DNA of 58,120 nt, from contig JANMXI010000113.1 of the NCBI GenBank assembly GCA_031394735.1, forward strand, positions 1 to 58,120, read 5' to 3'. The DNA comes from TMP-86 sp031394735. GTDB lineage: Bacteria > Pseudomonadota > Gammaproteobacteria > Steroidobacterales > Steroidobacteraceae. The position numbers and the translations under genes were made by a program. Below the pieces are notes generated by a model that was given only the letters and a program-made list of their open reading frames with translations, had not been told where the DNA came from and searched no databases. Below, piece after piece: positions 8,177 through 16,871 of this stretch (position 1 is its first letter; every line of letters begins with the position of its first letter).

Positions 8177-8188
8177 AACGAAGCGTTC

Positions 8189-8605
8189 TTATTTAACGAC
8201 TTTAAACCGTGCCCGCTTTTCCTCAGCCGCGGTATTGCGAGTAGAAGTGGGAGAAGAAGGCGGAGAAGGAGACTTGTCATCCGGATCCGGATCCGCATCC
8301 CCTTCCGGAAAGATCATGCCCTGCCCCGTTTCCCGAGCGTAAATGCCCAGAACGGATTTGATCGGAACATTCACGCCGAAGCTGGCGCCACCGAATCGCG
8401 CCTCGAAGGTCACGAAATCATTGCCGAGTTTCAGGAACTGCGTGGCCGAGAAGCTAACGTTCAGCACGATCTTGCCGTCCTTCACGTACTGGCGCGGGAC
8501 GCACACGGCTTCATCACTGACGTCGACGACGATGTGCGGAGTGTCGCCACTGTCGGTAATCCATTCGTGCAGCGCACGCAATAGATACGGTCGACGCGGC
8601 TTCAC
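8189..8605 (-). CDS. sspB: ClpXP protease specificity-enhancing factor SspB
   Basis: Adaptor that binds ssrA-tagged proteins and hands them to ClpXP. The start is a GTG at 8605 overlapping the sspA stop as GTGA, giving MKPRRPYLLRALHEWI. Residues up to about 105 form the SspB substrate-binding fold, containing HIVVDVSDEAVCVP and FEARFGGASFGVNVP. After an acidic, proline- and serine-rich linker the last ten residues, KRARFKVVK, match the C-terminal ClpX-binding tail (consensus-like RVVK). 138 residues. Two-gene unit with sspA, as in most Beta- and Gammaproteobacteria. Confidence 0.94.
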   Translation of the reverse strand: MKPRRPYLLRALHEWITDSGDTPHIVVDVSDEAVCVPRQYVKDGKIVLNVSFSATQFLKLGNDFVTFEARFGGASFGVNVPIKSVLGIYARETGQGMIFPEGDADPDPDDKSPSPPSSPTSTRNTAAEEKRARFKVVK

Positions 8606-9219
8606 CGTCGCAGTTCTCGCTCCGCTTGCGTGAGGCTGGCACCAAAGGCCGGCCGCGTGAAAATGCTGTTCGCATATTTCACGATGGGCTGCGCCTGCGG
8701 AGGCAGCTCGATGCCATAGGAGGGCAGACGCCACAGAATCGGCGCGATGCTGGCATCGACCAGCGAAAATTCGTCGCTGAGGAAAAAGGGTTTGGCCTTG
8801 AACACATCGGCGCTGGCGGTGATGGCTTCGCCCAGCACCTTGCGGCTTTGAGCGCCGGTCTTGCCATCGGGATCCTGCTCGATTTCCTTGGCAAGCCCGT
8901 ACCAGTCGCGCTCGACCCGGTACAGGGCGACGCGGAACTGCGCGCGCGTGGTCGGATCGATGGGCATCAACGGCGGATGCGGGAATCGTTCATCCAGGTA
9001 CTCGATGATGACGCGCGAATCGTACAGAACCAACTCGCGATCGACGAGCGTCGGCACGCTGTGATACGGGTTCAGGTCGAGCAGATCCTCGGGCAGATTG
9101 CCCGGATCGGTATTGATGACATCGATGAAAATGCCTTTTTCCGCGAGCACCAGGCGCGTGCGGTGACTCCACGGGTCGGTGGGCGCGGAAAACAGCGTCA
9201 TGACAGCACGGCGTGCCAT
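8602..9219 (-). CDS. sspA: Stringent starvation protein A (glutathione S-transferase fold)
   Basis: RNA-polymerase-associated protein of the GST fold. In E. coli it promotes acid tolerance and H-NS down-regulation, and in Pseudomonas/Francisella it acts with other regulators. The N-terminal thioredoxin-like domain contains TLFSAPTDPWSHRTRLVLAEKG and the NPYHSVPTLVDRELVLYDSRVI segment. The C-terminal half is all-alpha. The family PHP-type loop is present as PHPPLMP near residue 76. 205 residues, standard length. It lies directly upstream of sspB and 26 bp downstream of petC. Confidence 0.94.
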   Translation of the reverse strand: MARRAVMTLFSAPTDPWSHRTRLVLAEKGIFIDVINTDPGNLPEDLLDLNPYHSVPTLVDRELVLYDSRVIIEYLDERFPHPPLMPIDPTTRAQFRVALYRVERDWYGLAKEIEQDPDGKTGAQSRKVLGEAITASADVFKAKPFFLSDEFSLVDASIAPILWRLPSYGIELPPQAQPIVKYANSIFTRPAFGASLTQAERELRR

Positions 9220-9245
9220 TTAACGGGTGCTCCCGACAGCGATCG

Positions 9246-9995
9246 TCAATGGATGTCTTTCCAATATTCCTTCTTGAGCAGATACGCAAACGCGAAGAAC
9301 ACCAGCAGGAACAGCGTGACCCACAAACCCAGCGCCTGACGCGTCGCCTTGACAGGCTCGCCGGCGTAGTCGAGGAAGTTCACGAGATCGCGCACGAACG
9401 CGTCGTATTCTTCAGGCTTCAGCGCACCCGGCGCCATCACCTCGACACCGGTCATCACCATCTTGGCGCCACCCTTCTTGTCGGGCTCGCTCTTGAAAAC
9501 CGGCTTCTGCAGTCCCTGCAGCTCCTGCAACACGTGCGGCATCGCGATTGCCGGCAGGTACAGATTGTTCACGCCCCACGGCCGGGTCTTATCCGCGTAG
9601 AAGCCATGCAGGAGCGAATACAAATAGTCCGTGCCACGAGCGCGCGCGATCAGTGACAGATCCGGCGGCTGCTTGCCGAACCACACTTCGGATTCCGGCG
9701 GCATCGCCACGTTGATCGTGTCGAACGCCTTGTCCGTGGTGAACATGAGGTTGGCCGTCAGCTCGGATTCCGGAATCTTCAGGTCCTCAGCCATGCGGTT
9801 GTAGCGCAGGTACTTCAAGGAATGACAGCCGGAGCAGTAATTCATGAAATTACGCGCGCCACGTTGCAAGGACTGCGTGTTGTTGATATCGGTGCCGGCG
9901 CGCAGGAGCGCAAAGCCGCCCTCCTCCGCCAAGGCCGCCACCGGAAGCCCCACGTAAGCGCACGTTGCAGCCAGCAGTACCCAGCGCTTAACCAT
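9246..9995 (-). CDS. petC: Cytochrome c1 subunit of the bc1 complex
   Basis: Electron carrier of respiratory complex III between the Rieske protein and soluble cytochrome c, exposed to the periplasm. The 249-residue precursor starts with a signal peptide (cleavage probable after ALA, about residue 23). It has one heme-binding CSGCH motif near residue 54. A C-terminal membrane anchor (about 219-240) is followed by a short basic tail. The methionine ligand is likely in AMPPESEVW or the MPHVL segment. The start overlaps the petB stop by 8 bases. Last gene of petABC. Confidence 0.95.
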   Translation of the reverse strand: MVKRWVLLAATCAYVGLPVAALAEEGGFALLRAGTDINNTQSLQRGARNFMNYCSGCHSLKYLRYNRMAEDLKIPESELTANLMFTTDKAFDTINVAMPPESEVWFGKQPPDLSLIARARGTDYLYSLLHGFYADKTRPWGVNNLYLPAIAMPHVLQELQGLQKPVFKSEPDKKGGAKMVMTGVEVMAPGALKPEEYDAFVRDLVNFLDYAGEPVKATRQALGLWVTLFLLVFFAFAYLLKKEYWKDIH

Positions 9996-11253
9996 GTCCT
10001 GTCACTCTCTCCGGTACTGGTTTGACGCTATCGATGCGCGTGTACCAGGGCATCAACAAAAAGAACGCGAAGTAAAGGATGGTCGCCACCTTCGACAGCT
10101 GCGGATAAATACCCGACGGCGGTTTCATGCCGCAAACGCCCAACGCGACGAAGGACAGCACGAATACCGCCAGCGCGACTTTGTAGATCGGCCCGCGGTA
10201 GCGGATGGATTTGACCGGCGATCGATCCAGCCATGGCACGAAGAACAGGATCACGATCGCTGCGCCCATCACCAACACGCCCCAGACCTGCGTGCCCATG
10301 AAAGAAGGCACCGCACGCAACATGGCGTAGAAGGGCGTAAAGTACCAAACTGGTGCGATGTGCGGCGGGGTCTGCAGGGCATTGGCCGGCTCGAAATTCG
10401 GCTCTTCGAGGAACAACCCGCCGAAGGTGGGCGCGAAGAAGATGATGCCGCAAAAAATCAACAGGAAACCAGCAGTGCCCACCAGGTCTTTCACCGTGTA
10501 GTACGGGTGAAAAGGAATACCGTCGAGTGGAATACCCTTGGCGTCTTTTTTCTTCTTGATTTCGATGCCATCGGGATTGTTGGAGCCCACCTCGTGCAGC
10601 GCAGCCAAGTGGATGACCACCAGGAACACCAGGGCCAGCGGCAGGGCCACCACATGCAGTGCAAAGAACCGGTTCAAGGTCGAATCGGCGATGTAATAGT
10701 CACCGCGGATCCATTCCGCCAGCGACGATCCGATGTACGGCACACTGCTGAACAGCGACACGATGACCTGCGCGCCCCAATAGCTCATGTTGCCCCACGG
10801 CAGCACGTAGCCCATGAAGGCTTCGGCCATGAGCAACAGGAAAATGAGACAGCCGAAAATCCAGATCAGCTCGCGCGGCTTGCGGTGCGAACCGTACAGC
10901 AGGGCACGGAACATGTGCAGGTAAATGACGATGAAAAAAGCCGAGGCGCCGGTCGAATGCATGTAGCGGATCAGCCAGCCCCAGCTGACATCGCGCATGA
11001 TGTACTCGACGGATGCGAACGCTTCAGCCGCCGAGGGCTTGTAGCTCATGGTCAGGAAAATACCGGTGATGAGCTGATTGACCAGGATCAGCAGGGCCAA
11101 TGAGCCAAAAAAGTACCAGAAGTTGAAGTTTTTGGGCGCGTAGTACTCCGACACATGCCGTTTCCAAAAGGCCGCCACGGGCAATCGCTCGTTGATCCAC
11201 TGCGAGAAGCCACCAGTCTCACCGTTGCCGGGGATTTCCGGAAATGAAGCCAT
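9988..11253 (-). CDS. petB: Cytochrome b subunit of the bc1 complex
   Basis: Membrane core of complex III carrying two b hemes and the quinol sites. 421 residues with eight or so predicted membrane spans. Seen features are the GWLIRYMHSTGAS segment with a heme-ligand histidine, LYGSHRKPRE, WGNMSYWGAQV, and the second histidine pair around FALHVVALPLALVFLVVIHL. The PEWY-type Qo motif is replaced by PVWY (in HIAPVWYFTPF), a variant seen in other Proteobacteria. Full-length, not split into b6/subunit IV. It lies 21 bp downstream of petA. Confidence 0.95.
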   Translation of the reverse strand: MASFPEIPGNGETGGFSQWINERLPVAAFWKRHVSEYYAPKNFNFWYFFGSLALLILVNQLITGIFLTMSYKPSAAEAFASVEYIMRDVSWGWLIRYMHSTGASAFFIVIYLHMFRALLYGSHRKPRELIWIFGCLIFLLLMAEAFMGYVLPWGNMSYWGAQVIVSLFSSVPYIGSSLAEWIRGDYYIADSTLNRFFALHVVALPLALVFLVVIHLAALHEVGSNNPDGIEIKKKKDAKGIPLDGIPFHPYYTVKDLVGTAGFLLIFCGIIFFAPTFGGLFLEEPNFEPANALQTPPHIAPVWYFTPFYAMLRAVPSFMGTQVWGVLVMGAAIVILFFVPWLDRSPVKSIRYRGPIYKVALAVFVLSFVALGVCGMKPPSGIYPQLSKVATILYFAFFLLMPWYTRIDSVKPVPERVTGHG

Positions 11254-11274
11254 CGATCAACCTCTCTTGCAGTT

Positions 11275-11895
11275 TTATGCTTTCTTCGGCGCGCTGTCGA
11301 CGCCGATCAGAACCCGGCTGTCGCCGGCGAATGAATACGGTGGAACGGTCAGATTTGTCGGCGCGGGAACGCCTTTAAACACCCGGCCCGACAAATCGAA
11401 TTTAGAGCCGTGGCAGGGGCAGTAAAAGCCGCCGGGCCAGCCCTGCCTTAAGTCCACGCCGGTCACTTGGGCGGAATTGTTCGGTTCGAATGCGCCCAGC
11501 GGCGAGCAGCCCAGATGGGTGCACACGGCCAGACCGATCCAATAGTCTGGCTTGATCGAGCGCAGCGCGCCTGCGGCTTTGATGTAGTTCGGCTGAATAG
11601 AGCCGTCCGAGGTCGGGTCGACCAGCAAAGCATCGTGCTTGCCGATCTGGTCGATGATTTCCTTCGTGCGGCGCACGACATACACCGCCTGGCCACGCCA
11701 CACGACTTTCATCATCTGGCCGGATTCAAGCTTCGAGATATCGACTTCGACAGGCGCACCGAGGGCCTTGGCCCGGGCGCTGGGCTGCCAGGAGGACAAA
11801 AAAGGAACCGCTGTAAACGCAACTCCGACTGCACCGACGCCGACGGTAGCCGCCGTCAGAAGCCGGCGACGGCTATGGTCAACCTGATCGCTCAT
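11275..11895 (-). CDS. petA: Rieske iron-sulfur subunit of the bc1 complex
   Basis: 2Fe-2S protein that takes electrons from quinol to cytochrome c1. The N-terminus SRRRLLTAATVG is a twin-arginine signal followed by a hydrophobic anchor that is probably retained. Both cluster-binding boxes are intact: CTHLGC (about residues 126-131) and CPCHGSKF (about 157-164), each giving one cysteine and one histidine ligand plus the disulfide cysteines. 206 residues. It opens the petABC operon and is divergent from the DegS-like protease across 148 bp. Confidence 0.96.
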   Translation of the reverse strand: MSDQVDHSRRRLLTAATVGVGAVGVAFTAVPFLSSWQPSARAKALGAPVEVDISKLESGQMMKVVWRGQAVYVVRRTKEIIDQIGKHDALLVDPTSDGSIQPNYIKAAGALRSIKPDYWIGLAVCTHLGCSPLGAFEPNNSAQVTGVDLRQGWPGGFYCPCHGSKFDLSGRVFKGVPAPTNLTVPPYSFAGDSRVLIGVDSAPKKA

Positions 11896-11976
11896 TCAAT
11901 CGCCCCCAAAACTAATAAACAATTCTTTACTCAAACGCTTACGGACAAGGTGTTTCGCGGAGTTTCAAAGCAGCGC

Positions 11977-11982
11977 ATTATA
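11977..11982 (-). promoter_or_regulatory. Possible -10 element of the petABC operon
   Basis: On the minus strand a perfect TATAAT lies 82 bases before the petA ATG. The best -35 candidates (GATTAA at 16 bp, or TTGCCG at 21 bp) are poor, so a helper regulator or a different start is possible. Confidence 0.4.
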
Positions 11983-12043
11983 CACAGAAATCACGTTCTT
12001 AATCGGCAAGGCGCAGGTGATGCGCCATGCACGGGTAGTTTGA

Positions 12044-13237
12044 TTGAAAAGCACTCTTTCTATTTTGACTTTTTTGCTCAAGGCCATCATCGTCGGCTTG
12101 GCGGTGGCGTTCCTGATCGTTCTGTGGAAATTTCCCTTAAACGGTGTCAGTCCAGCCGGCAATGCGCCCAGTTCGGTCAATCAGGCGACCGGTGCGCTCC
12201 CTACCGGGACATCTTCCGCAACCGTGCCGGCTTCTAAACACATCACCAGTTTCGCCGATGCGGTGGCGCGTTCGGCGCCGGCGGTCGTCAACATTTACAC
12301 CGCTCGCGTCGTCACCGAGCGAACCCAACCGGCGCCGCTGGCGCAGTTGTTCGGTGACTATTGGCCCAGCTACCGGCGTCGCGTGGAACGAAGTCTGGGC
12401 TCGGGCGTCATCGTCGACAAGGCCGGGCATATCATCACCAATCATCATGTCATCGCCGGCGCCGACTCGATCCGGGTGCAACTCAGTGACCAACGTGTCG
12501 CCGAAGCGACGTTGATCGGGACCGATCCTGACACCGACATCGCCGTGCTGCGCCTGTCAATTGGCAAGCTGCCCGTTATGCCGTTGGGACGCTCGGATTC
12601 GCTGCGAGTTGGCGATATCGTCCTGGCCATCGGCAACCCCTATGGGTTGAGCCAGACCGTCACGCAGGGAATCGTCAGCGCCACCGGACGCGGGCAACTG
12701 GGCCTGGCCACCTTTGAGAACTTCATCCAAACCGATGCCGCCATCAACCTGGGCAACTCCGGCGGCGCGCTCATCGATGCGCAGGGCCAATTGGTTGGCA
12801 TCAACACCGCAGTGTTAAATCGCTCGTCCGGCGGACCCGAGGGCATCGGCTTTGCGATTCCCGTGAACCTGGTGCGCGGCGTCATGGATCAGATCCTGAA
12901 GCAAGGCCGCGTGGTGCGCGGCTGGCTCGGGCTCGAGCCTCAGGACTTGAGCGACGAACAGGCCGCGCAACTCGGATTGACCAACGGCGCGGGCGTCGTG
13001 GTCGCGAATATTCTCGTCAAGAGCCCCGCGTTCGAAGCTGGCGTTCGGCCAGGCGACATCATCATTCGTCTCGGCTCCGACCCAGTTAACAGTGCGCAGG
13101 AGATTGTGTCCAAAGTGGCGGCGCTAAAACCAGGATCGCCTATCACCCTGGCGCTACGGCGCGCTGGTCAGACATTCGAGATCAAGATCTCCGTCATCGA
13201 AAGACCTACTAAAGACGCTCGCCCTCAGGAGCAATGA
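12044..13237 (+). CDS. degS: DegS/AlgW-type membrane-anchored serine protease with one PDZ domain
   Basis: Periplasmic HtrA-family protease. In E. coli (DegS) and Pseudomonas (AlgW) it senses misfolded outer-membrane proteins and starts cleavage of the anti-sigma factor RseA/MucA. One N-terminal membrane segment (about 9-28) and no cleavable signal argue for DegS/AlgW over DegP. The triad is His135 (in NHHVI), Asp165 (in DTDIAVLR) and Ser239 (in GNSGGAL). A single PDZ domain covers about 290-380. The frame has a TGA directly upstream, so the start is the TTG at 12044 or a codon shortly after. Its position between petABC and murA matches algW in Pseudomonas. Confidence 0.88.
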   Translation: MKSTLSILTFLLKAIIVGLAVAFLIVLWKFPLNGVSPAGNAPSSVNQATGALPTGTSSATVPASKHITSFADAVARSAPAVVNIYTARVVTERTQPAPLAQLFGDYWPSYRRRVERSLGSGVIVDKAGHIITNHHVIAGADSIRVQLSDQRVAEATLIGTDPDTDIAVLRLSIGKLPVMPLGRSDSLRVGDIVLAIGNPYGLSQTVTQGIVSATGRGQLGLATFENFIQTDAAINLGNSGGALIDAQGQLVGINTAVLNRSSGGPEGIGFAIPVNLVRGVMDQILKQGRVVRGWLGLEPQDLSDEQAAQLGLTNGAGVVVANILVKSPAFEAGVRPGDIIIRLGSDPVNSAQEIVSKVAALKPGSPITLALRRAGQTFEIKISVIERPTKDARPQEQ

Positions 13238-13241
13238 AATG

Positions 13242-14501
13242 CTATCCCGGCGTTCGTCGAATCCGAGCGCCAAGCTGCTGCAACTTCTCTTCGATCGCTT
13301 CATAGCCACGATCGATATGATAGATGCGCTCGATATCCGTCTTGCCTTCGGCAACGAGCGCGGCGAGGACCAGGCTCGCGGAGGCGCGCAGGTCGGTGGC
13401 CATGACGGGCGCGGCGGTGAGGCGCTCGACACCTTTGATGATGGCCGTGTTGCCTTCGAGGCGGATCTCGGCGCCCATCCGGCGCATTTCCAACATGTGC
13501 ATGAAGCGATTTTCAAAAATGGTTTCGATGATCGTCCCCACGCCGTTGGCGACGGTATTCAGCGCCGCCATCTGCGCCTGCATGTCGGTGGGAAAAGCCG
13601 GATACGGTGCGGTTCGGATGTCCACCGCCAGCGGCCGGCGGCCACGCATGTCCACCTCGATCCAGGTGTCACCGGTGGTGATGGTCGCGCCGGCCTCCCG
13701 CAGCTTGCCCAATACCGCATCCAGATGTTCGGGCCGCGTGTTCTTCACGCGTACCCGTCCGCCGGTGATCGCGCCGGCCACCAGATAGGTTCCGGCTTCA
13801 ATACGATCGGGAAGCACGTCGTAGGACCCGCCGTGCAAACGCTCGACGCCTTGGATGACGATACGGTCGGTGCCTGCACCGGTGATGTTGGCGCCGAGCG
13901 TGATCAGAAATTTGGCCAGGTCAACGACCTCGGGTTCGCGCGCGGCATTTTCCAGAACGGTCTCGCCGTCGGCGAGCGTGGCCGCCATCATCAGATTTTC
14001 GGTGCCCGTCACGGTCACGGTTTCCAGCACGAGCTTGGCGCCCTTGAGCCGGCCGGCACGCGCCTTGATATAGCCGTTTTCAATATGGATGTCGGCGCCC
14101 ATGGCCTGCAATCCGGCGACATGAATATTCACCGGCCGGGCGCCGATCGCGCAGCCGCCCGGAAGCGACACATCCGCCTGACCGAATCGCGCTACCAGCG
14201 GACCCAGCACGAGAATCGACGCGCGCATGGTCTTGACCAGCTGATAGGGAGCAAAGTGCTCCTTGATCGTGCGGGCATCCACTTCGATGCGCATTTTTTC
14301 ATCGATCGTGACCGACACGCCCATGCGGCCGAGCAGTTCGATCATCGTGGTCACGTCCTGCAAGTGCGGCACATTGCCCACGGTGACCGGTCCATCCGCC
14401 AACAGGCAGCCGGCCAGGATCGGCAGCGTCGCGTTCTTGGCCCCTGAAATGCGAATTTCGCCGTCGAGCGCAATACCGCCATGTATCTGCAATTTATCCA
14501 A
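13242..14501 (-). CDS. murA: UDP-N-acetylglucosamine 1-carboxyvinyltransferase MurA
   Basis: First committed step of peptidoglycan synthesis: transfers enolpyruvate from PEP to UDP-GlcNAc. 419 residues with the two-domain EPSP-synthase fold. The N-terminus reads LQIHGGIALDGEIRISGAKN. The fosfomycin-sensitive active-site cysteine is present in LPGGCAIGARPV (about residue 116). The start is a TTG at 14501: a stop lies in frame just upstream, and GGGGAG sits six bases before it. It is 15 bp from ibaG and converges with degS, with only 4 bp between the stops. Confidence 0.96.
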   Translation of the reverse strand: MDKLQIHGGIALDGEIRISGAKNATLPILAGCLLADGPVTVGNVPHLQDVTTMIELLGRMGVSVTIDEKMRIEVDARTIKEHFAPYQLVKTMRASILVLGPLVARFGQADVSLPGGCAIGARPVNIHVAGLQAMGADIHIENGYIKARAGRLKGAKLVLETVTVTGTENLMMAATLADGETVLENAAREPEVVDLAKFLITLGANITGAGTDRIVIQGVERLHGGSYDVLPDRIEAGTYLVAGAITGGRVRVKNTRPEHLDAVLGKLREAGATITTGDTWIEVDMRGRRPLAVDIRTAPYPAFPTDMQAQMAALNTVANGVGTIIETIFENRFMHMLEMRRMGAEIRLEGNTAIIKGVERLTAAPVMATDLRASASLVLAALVAEGKTDIERIYHIDRGYEAIEEKLQQLGARIRRTPG

Positions 14502-14516
14502 GTCGAACTCCCCGCA

Positions 14517-14762
14517 CTAGCGGATATTGTTGCTGGCCGCTTCTTCCGGCGTAAACACCTGCAATGCCAGTGCATGGATCTCGTTGCCCATCCGGGTCCC
14601 AAGCGTCGCATACACCAGTTGATGACGCTGCACAGGACGCTTGCCGGCAAACGCCGCCGCAATGACGAGCGCTTCAAAATGGACATTGTCATCGCTCTTG
14701 ACGATGGCCTGTGCCCCGGGAAGGCCGGCCTGGATCAAATCGGTGATCTGCTGCGGATTCAT
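14517..14762 (-). CDS. ibaG: BolA-family protein IbaG
   Basis: Small BolA-like protein (old name YrbA) that pairs with monothiol glutaredoxin in iron-sulfur handling and acid response. 81 residues from the ATG at 14762, with the class II KH-like fold. Seen features are VKSDDNVHFEALVIAAAFAG, the conserved RHQLVYATLG stretch with the helix-turn histidine, and the C-terminal IHALAL. It is upstream of and co-oriented with murA, the usual pairing. In many relatives the mla phospholipid-transport genes come next; here kdsD is reached directly. Confidence 0.92.
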   Translation of the reverse strand: MNPQQITDLIQAGLPGAQAIVKSDDNVHFEALVIAAAFAGKRPVQRHQLVYATLGTRMGNEIHALALQVFTPEEAASNNIR

Positions 14763-14824
14763 CTCGTCCTCTTGCAAAAAACTGTTGGCCGCGATCTTAA
14801 GGTATCCGCGTTATCATTACAGCG

Positions 14825-15808
14825 ATGCATACGAGCTTTACCGACCAGGCCCTGATCGATCTGGGGCGCCAAGCGCTGCAAATCGAGATCGAGGGGCTTC
14901 AAGCCCAGATGCCGCATTTGAACGCGGACTTCGCGCGAGGATGCCGCATCTGCCTCGAGTGTAAAGGGCGCGTGGTGGTCACCGGAATGGGCAAGTCCGG
15001 CCACATTGCCGGCAAGATCGCCGCCACACTGGCCAGCACCGGCACTCCGGCGTTTTTCGTGCACCCCGGTGAGGCGAGCCATGGCGATGTCGGCATGATC
15101 GTGCGCGAGGACGCCGTCATTGCCTTGTCCAATTCCGGTGAGACCGACGAAATCCTGACCATCGTGCCGGTTCTAAAACGCCTCGGCGTGCCGCTGATCG
15201 CCCTCACCGGCGCGCGCACCTCTACGCTGGCGCGTACCGCAACCGTGCACCTGGATACCAGTGTGCCTGCCGAAGCCTGCCCGCTGAATCTGGCACCGAC
15301 GGCGAGCACCACCGCCGCCCTAGGGGTGGGGGACGCACTGGCAGTGGCGCTGCTGCATGCGCGCGGCTTCACCGAACAGGATTTCGCGCGCTCTCATCCC
15401 GCCGGCAACCTGGGACGCCGGCTGCTGTTGCATGTGGACGATGTCATGCGCACGGGCGCCGACATCCCCAAAGTGCGCCCCGAGACGCTGCTGGTCGAGG
15501 GTCTGGTGGAAATGAGCCGCAAGGGATTGGGCATGACCACCATCGTCGATGCCGCCGGCAAACTGCAGGGCGTGTTCACCGACGGCGACTTGCGCCGCGC
15601 ATTGGACAAGCGGGTCGATGTGCATCGGACGCGCATGAACGAGGTGATGACGCGCAACGGTAAAACCGTGCGCACCGGCGTGCTGGCCGCCGAAGCCGTC
15701 AATCTCATGCAAACCCATCGCATCACCTCGTTGGTCGTGGTCGACGATGCGGACCACGTGCAGGGCGCGCTGAATGTGCACGATCTCATGCGCGCGGGAA
15801 TCGTTTGA
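14825..15808 (+). CDS. kdsD: D-arabinose 5-phosphate isomerase KdsD
   Basis: Converts D-ribulose 5-phosphate to D-arabinose 5-phosphate, the first step towards Kdo for LPS. 327 residues. An N-terminal SIS sugar-isomerase domain (about 40-175) contains VVVTGMGKSGHIAGKIAATL, HPGEASHGDVG and SNSGETDEI. A pair of CBS domains (about 205-325) follows. The stop overlaps the kdsC start, placing the two consecutive Kdo-pathway genes in one transcript. First gene of the kdsD-kdsC-lptC-lptA-lptB-rpoN run. Confidence 0.95.
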   Translation: MHTSFTDQALIDLGRQALQIEIEGLQAQMPHLNADFARGCRICLECKGRVVVTGMGKSGHIAGKIAATLASTGTPAFFVHPGEASHGDVGMIVREDAVIALSNSGETDEILTIVPVLKRLGVPLIALTGARTSTLARTATVHLDTSVPAEACPLNLAPTASTTAALGVGDALAVALLHARGFTEQDFARSHPAGNLGRRLLLHVDDVMRTGADIPKVRPETLLVEGLVEMSRKGLGMTTIVDAAGKLQGVFTDGDLRRALDKRVDVHRTRMNEVMTRNGKTVRTGVLAAEAVNLMQTHRITSLVVVDDADHVQGALNVHDLMRAGIV

Positions 15809-16314
15809 GCTCCGCAGCGCGCAAACCCGTGAACCTGGCCAAGCTCGAATTGCTGGTGTTCGACATCGACGGCGTTCTCACCGACGGCCGATTGTATTTT
15901 GGCGCGCGCGGCGAAGCCCTCAAGGTTTTCCATGTACGCGACGGCCACGGCATCAAGCTGCTGATGGTCAGCGGCGTGAAGGTCGCGGCCATCAGCGGCC
16001 GGCGCTCACCGGCCGTGACGACCCGCATGCGCGAACTCGGGGTCAAGACCGTGGTGCAAGGCTGTAAAGACAAGGTGGCCGCGCTGGAAAAAATTGCGCG
16101 GCCTCTGAACATTTCGCTCAAGGCGTGTGGCTGCCTGGTCGATGACACGCCGGACATGCCGCTGATGGCGGCGGTGGGTTTTTCAGCGGCGGTCGCCGAT
16201 GCGCATCCGCTCGTGCTGCGCGCCGCGGATTGGGTCGCGCAACGTCCGGGCGGTCTGGGCGCGGCACGCGAACTCTGCGATGTCATCCTGCGCGCGCGCG
16301 CCGGTCGGCGCTGA
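15805..16314 (+). CDS. kdsC: 3-deoxy-D-manno-octulosonate 8-phosphate phosphatase KdsC
   Basis: HAD-superfamily phosphatase that turns Kdo-8-phosphate into Kdo. 169 residues. The nucleophile motif is FDIDGVLTDG (D20 and D22), with motif II SGR (in AAISGRRSPAV) and motif IV DDTPDMP. It belongs to the small, capless tetrameric C0 class, as expected. The start is probably TTG at 15805, overlapping the kdsD stop; a GTG eight codons later is the alternative. It overlaps lptC by TGATG. Confidence 0.94.
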   Translation: MSSAARKPVNLAKLELLVFDIDGVLTDGRLYFGARGEALKVFHVRDGHGIKLLMVSGVKVAAISGRRSPAVTTRMRELGVKTVVQGCKDKVAALEKIARPLNISLKACGCLVDDTPDMPLMAAVGFSAAVADAHPLVLRAADWVAQRPGGLGAARELCDVILRARAGRR

Positions 16315-16871
16315 TGTTGCTGCGCCTGATCAGCCTGCTGTCGCTCGCCGCACTCGCCATCGGCACCTGGATTCTGAGCACCCAAAGCCGAACGCCGGAG
16401 TCTGCGCCGGTATCCTCGCGCGACGCTCTGCCGGGCTACTATTTCAAGGGCACGGTCATGACGGATTACGATGCGGCCGGCGCACCCAACGTCAAGATTG
16501 CCGCCGAGCGTATTGAACAGATCGATCAGTCCACCGATGTCATGCTGCACAACGTTCGCCTGGACTATCAGGCGCCGGGCGGCCAGCTGTGGGTGATGGT
16601 CGGCGACCAGGCGCACGTTCAGCGCAGCGGCAAGGTCGTGGACGTCACCGGTAACGTGCAGATGCAGGGACTGGAGCAGGGTCGCCAGGGACCGGCGGTG
16701 ATCAACACCGACCGCGTCACCTACGATATCGACACCGCCGAGGTGCGCACCGACAGCGAGGTGCGCATCGCCTTCGGGCCGCAAACACTCACCGCGCAGG
16801 GTCTGGTGGCCAAGTTGAAGGATCGGACGATGCGGCTAGAATCCAGGGTCTATGGCCGATTCACCCCATAA
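16314..16871 (+). CDS. lptC: LPS export protein LptC
   Basis: Bitopic inner-membrane protein that receives LPS from LptB2FG and passes it to LptA. 185 residues: one N-terminal membrane anchor (about 2-20), then a periplasmic beta-jellyroll with alternating polar and hydrophobic strands. DAAGAPNVKIAAERIEQ opens that domain, and DVTGNVQMQGLEQG follows further on. The ATG at 16314 overlaps the kdsC stop; the frame is open upstream but the longer form lacks a plausible membrane start. Its 3' end overlaps lptA by 20 bases. Confidence 0.9.
   Translation: MLLRLISLLSLAALAIGTWILSTQSRTPESAPVSSRDALPGYYFKGTVMTDYDAAGAPNVKIAAERIEQIDQSTDVMLHNVRLDYQAPGGQLWVMVGDQAHVQRSGKVVDVTGNVQMQGLEQGRQGPAVINTDRVTYDIDTAEVRTDSEVRIAFGPQTLTAQGLVAKLKDRTMRLESRVYGRFTP

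Noticed and set aside
7989..8177. Short frames inside the yraN-sspB inverted repeat
   Set aside because: They read through the palindromic arms on either strand and show no ribosome-binding site or family similarity; better explained by the repeat.
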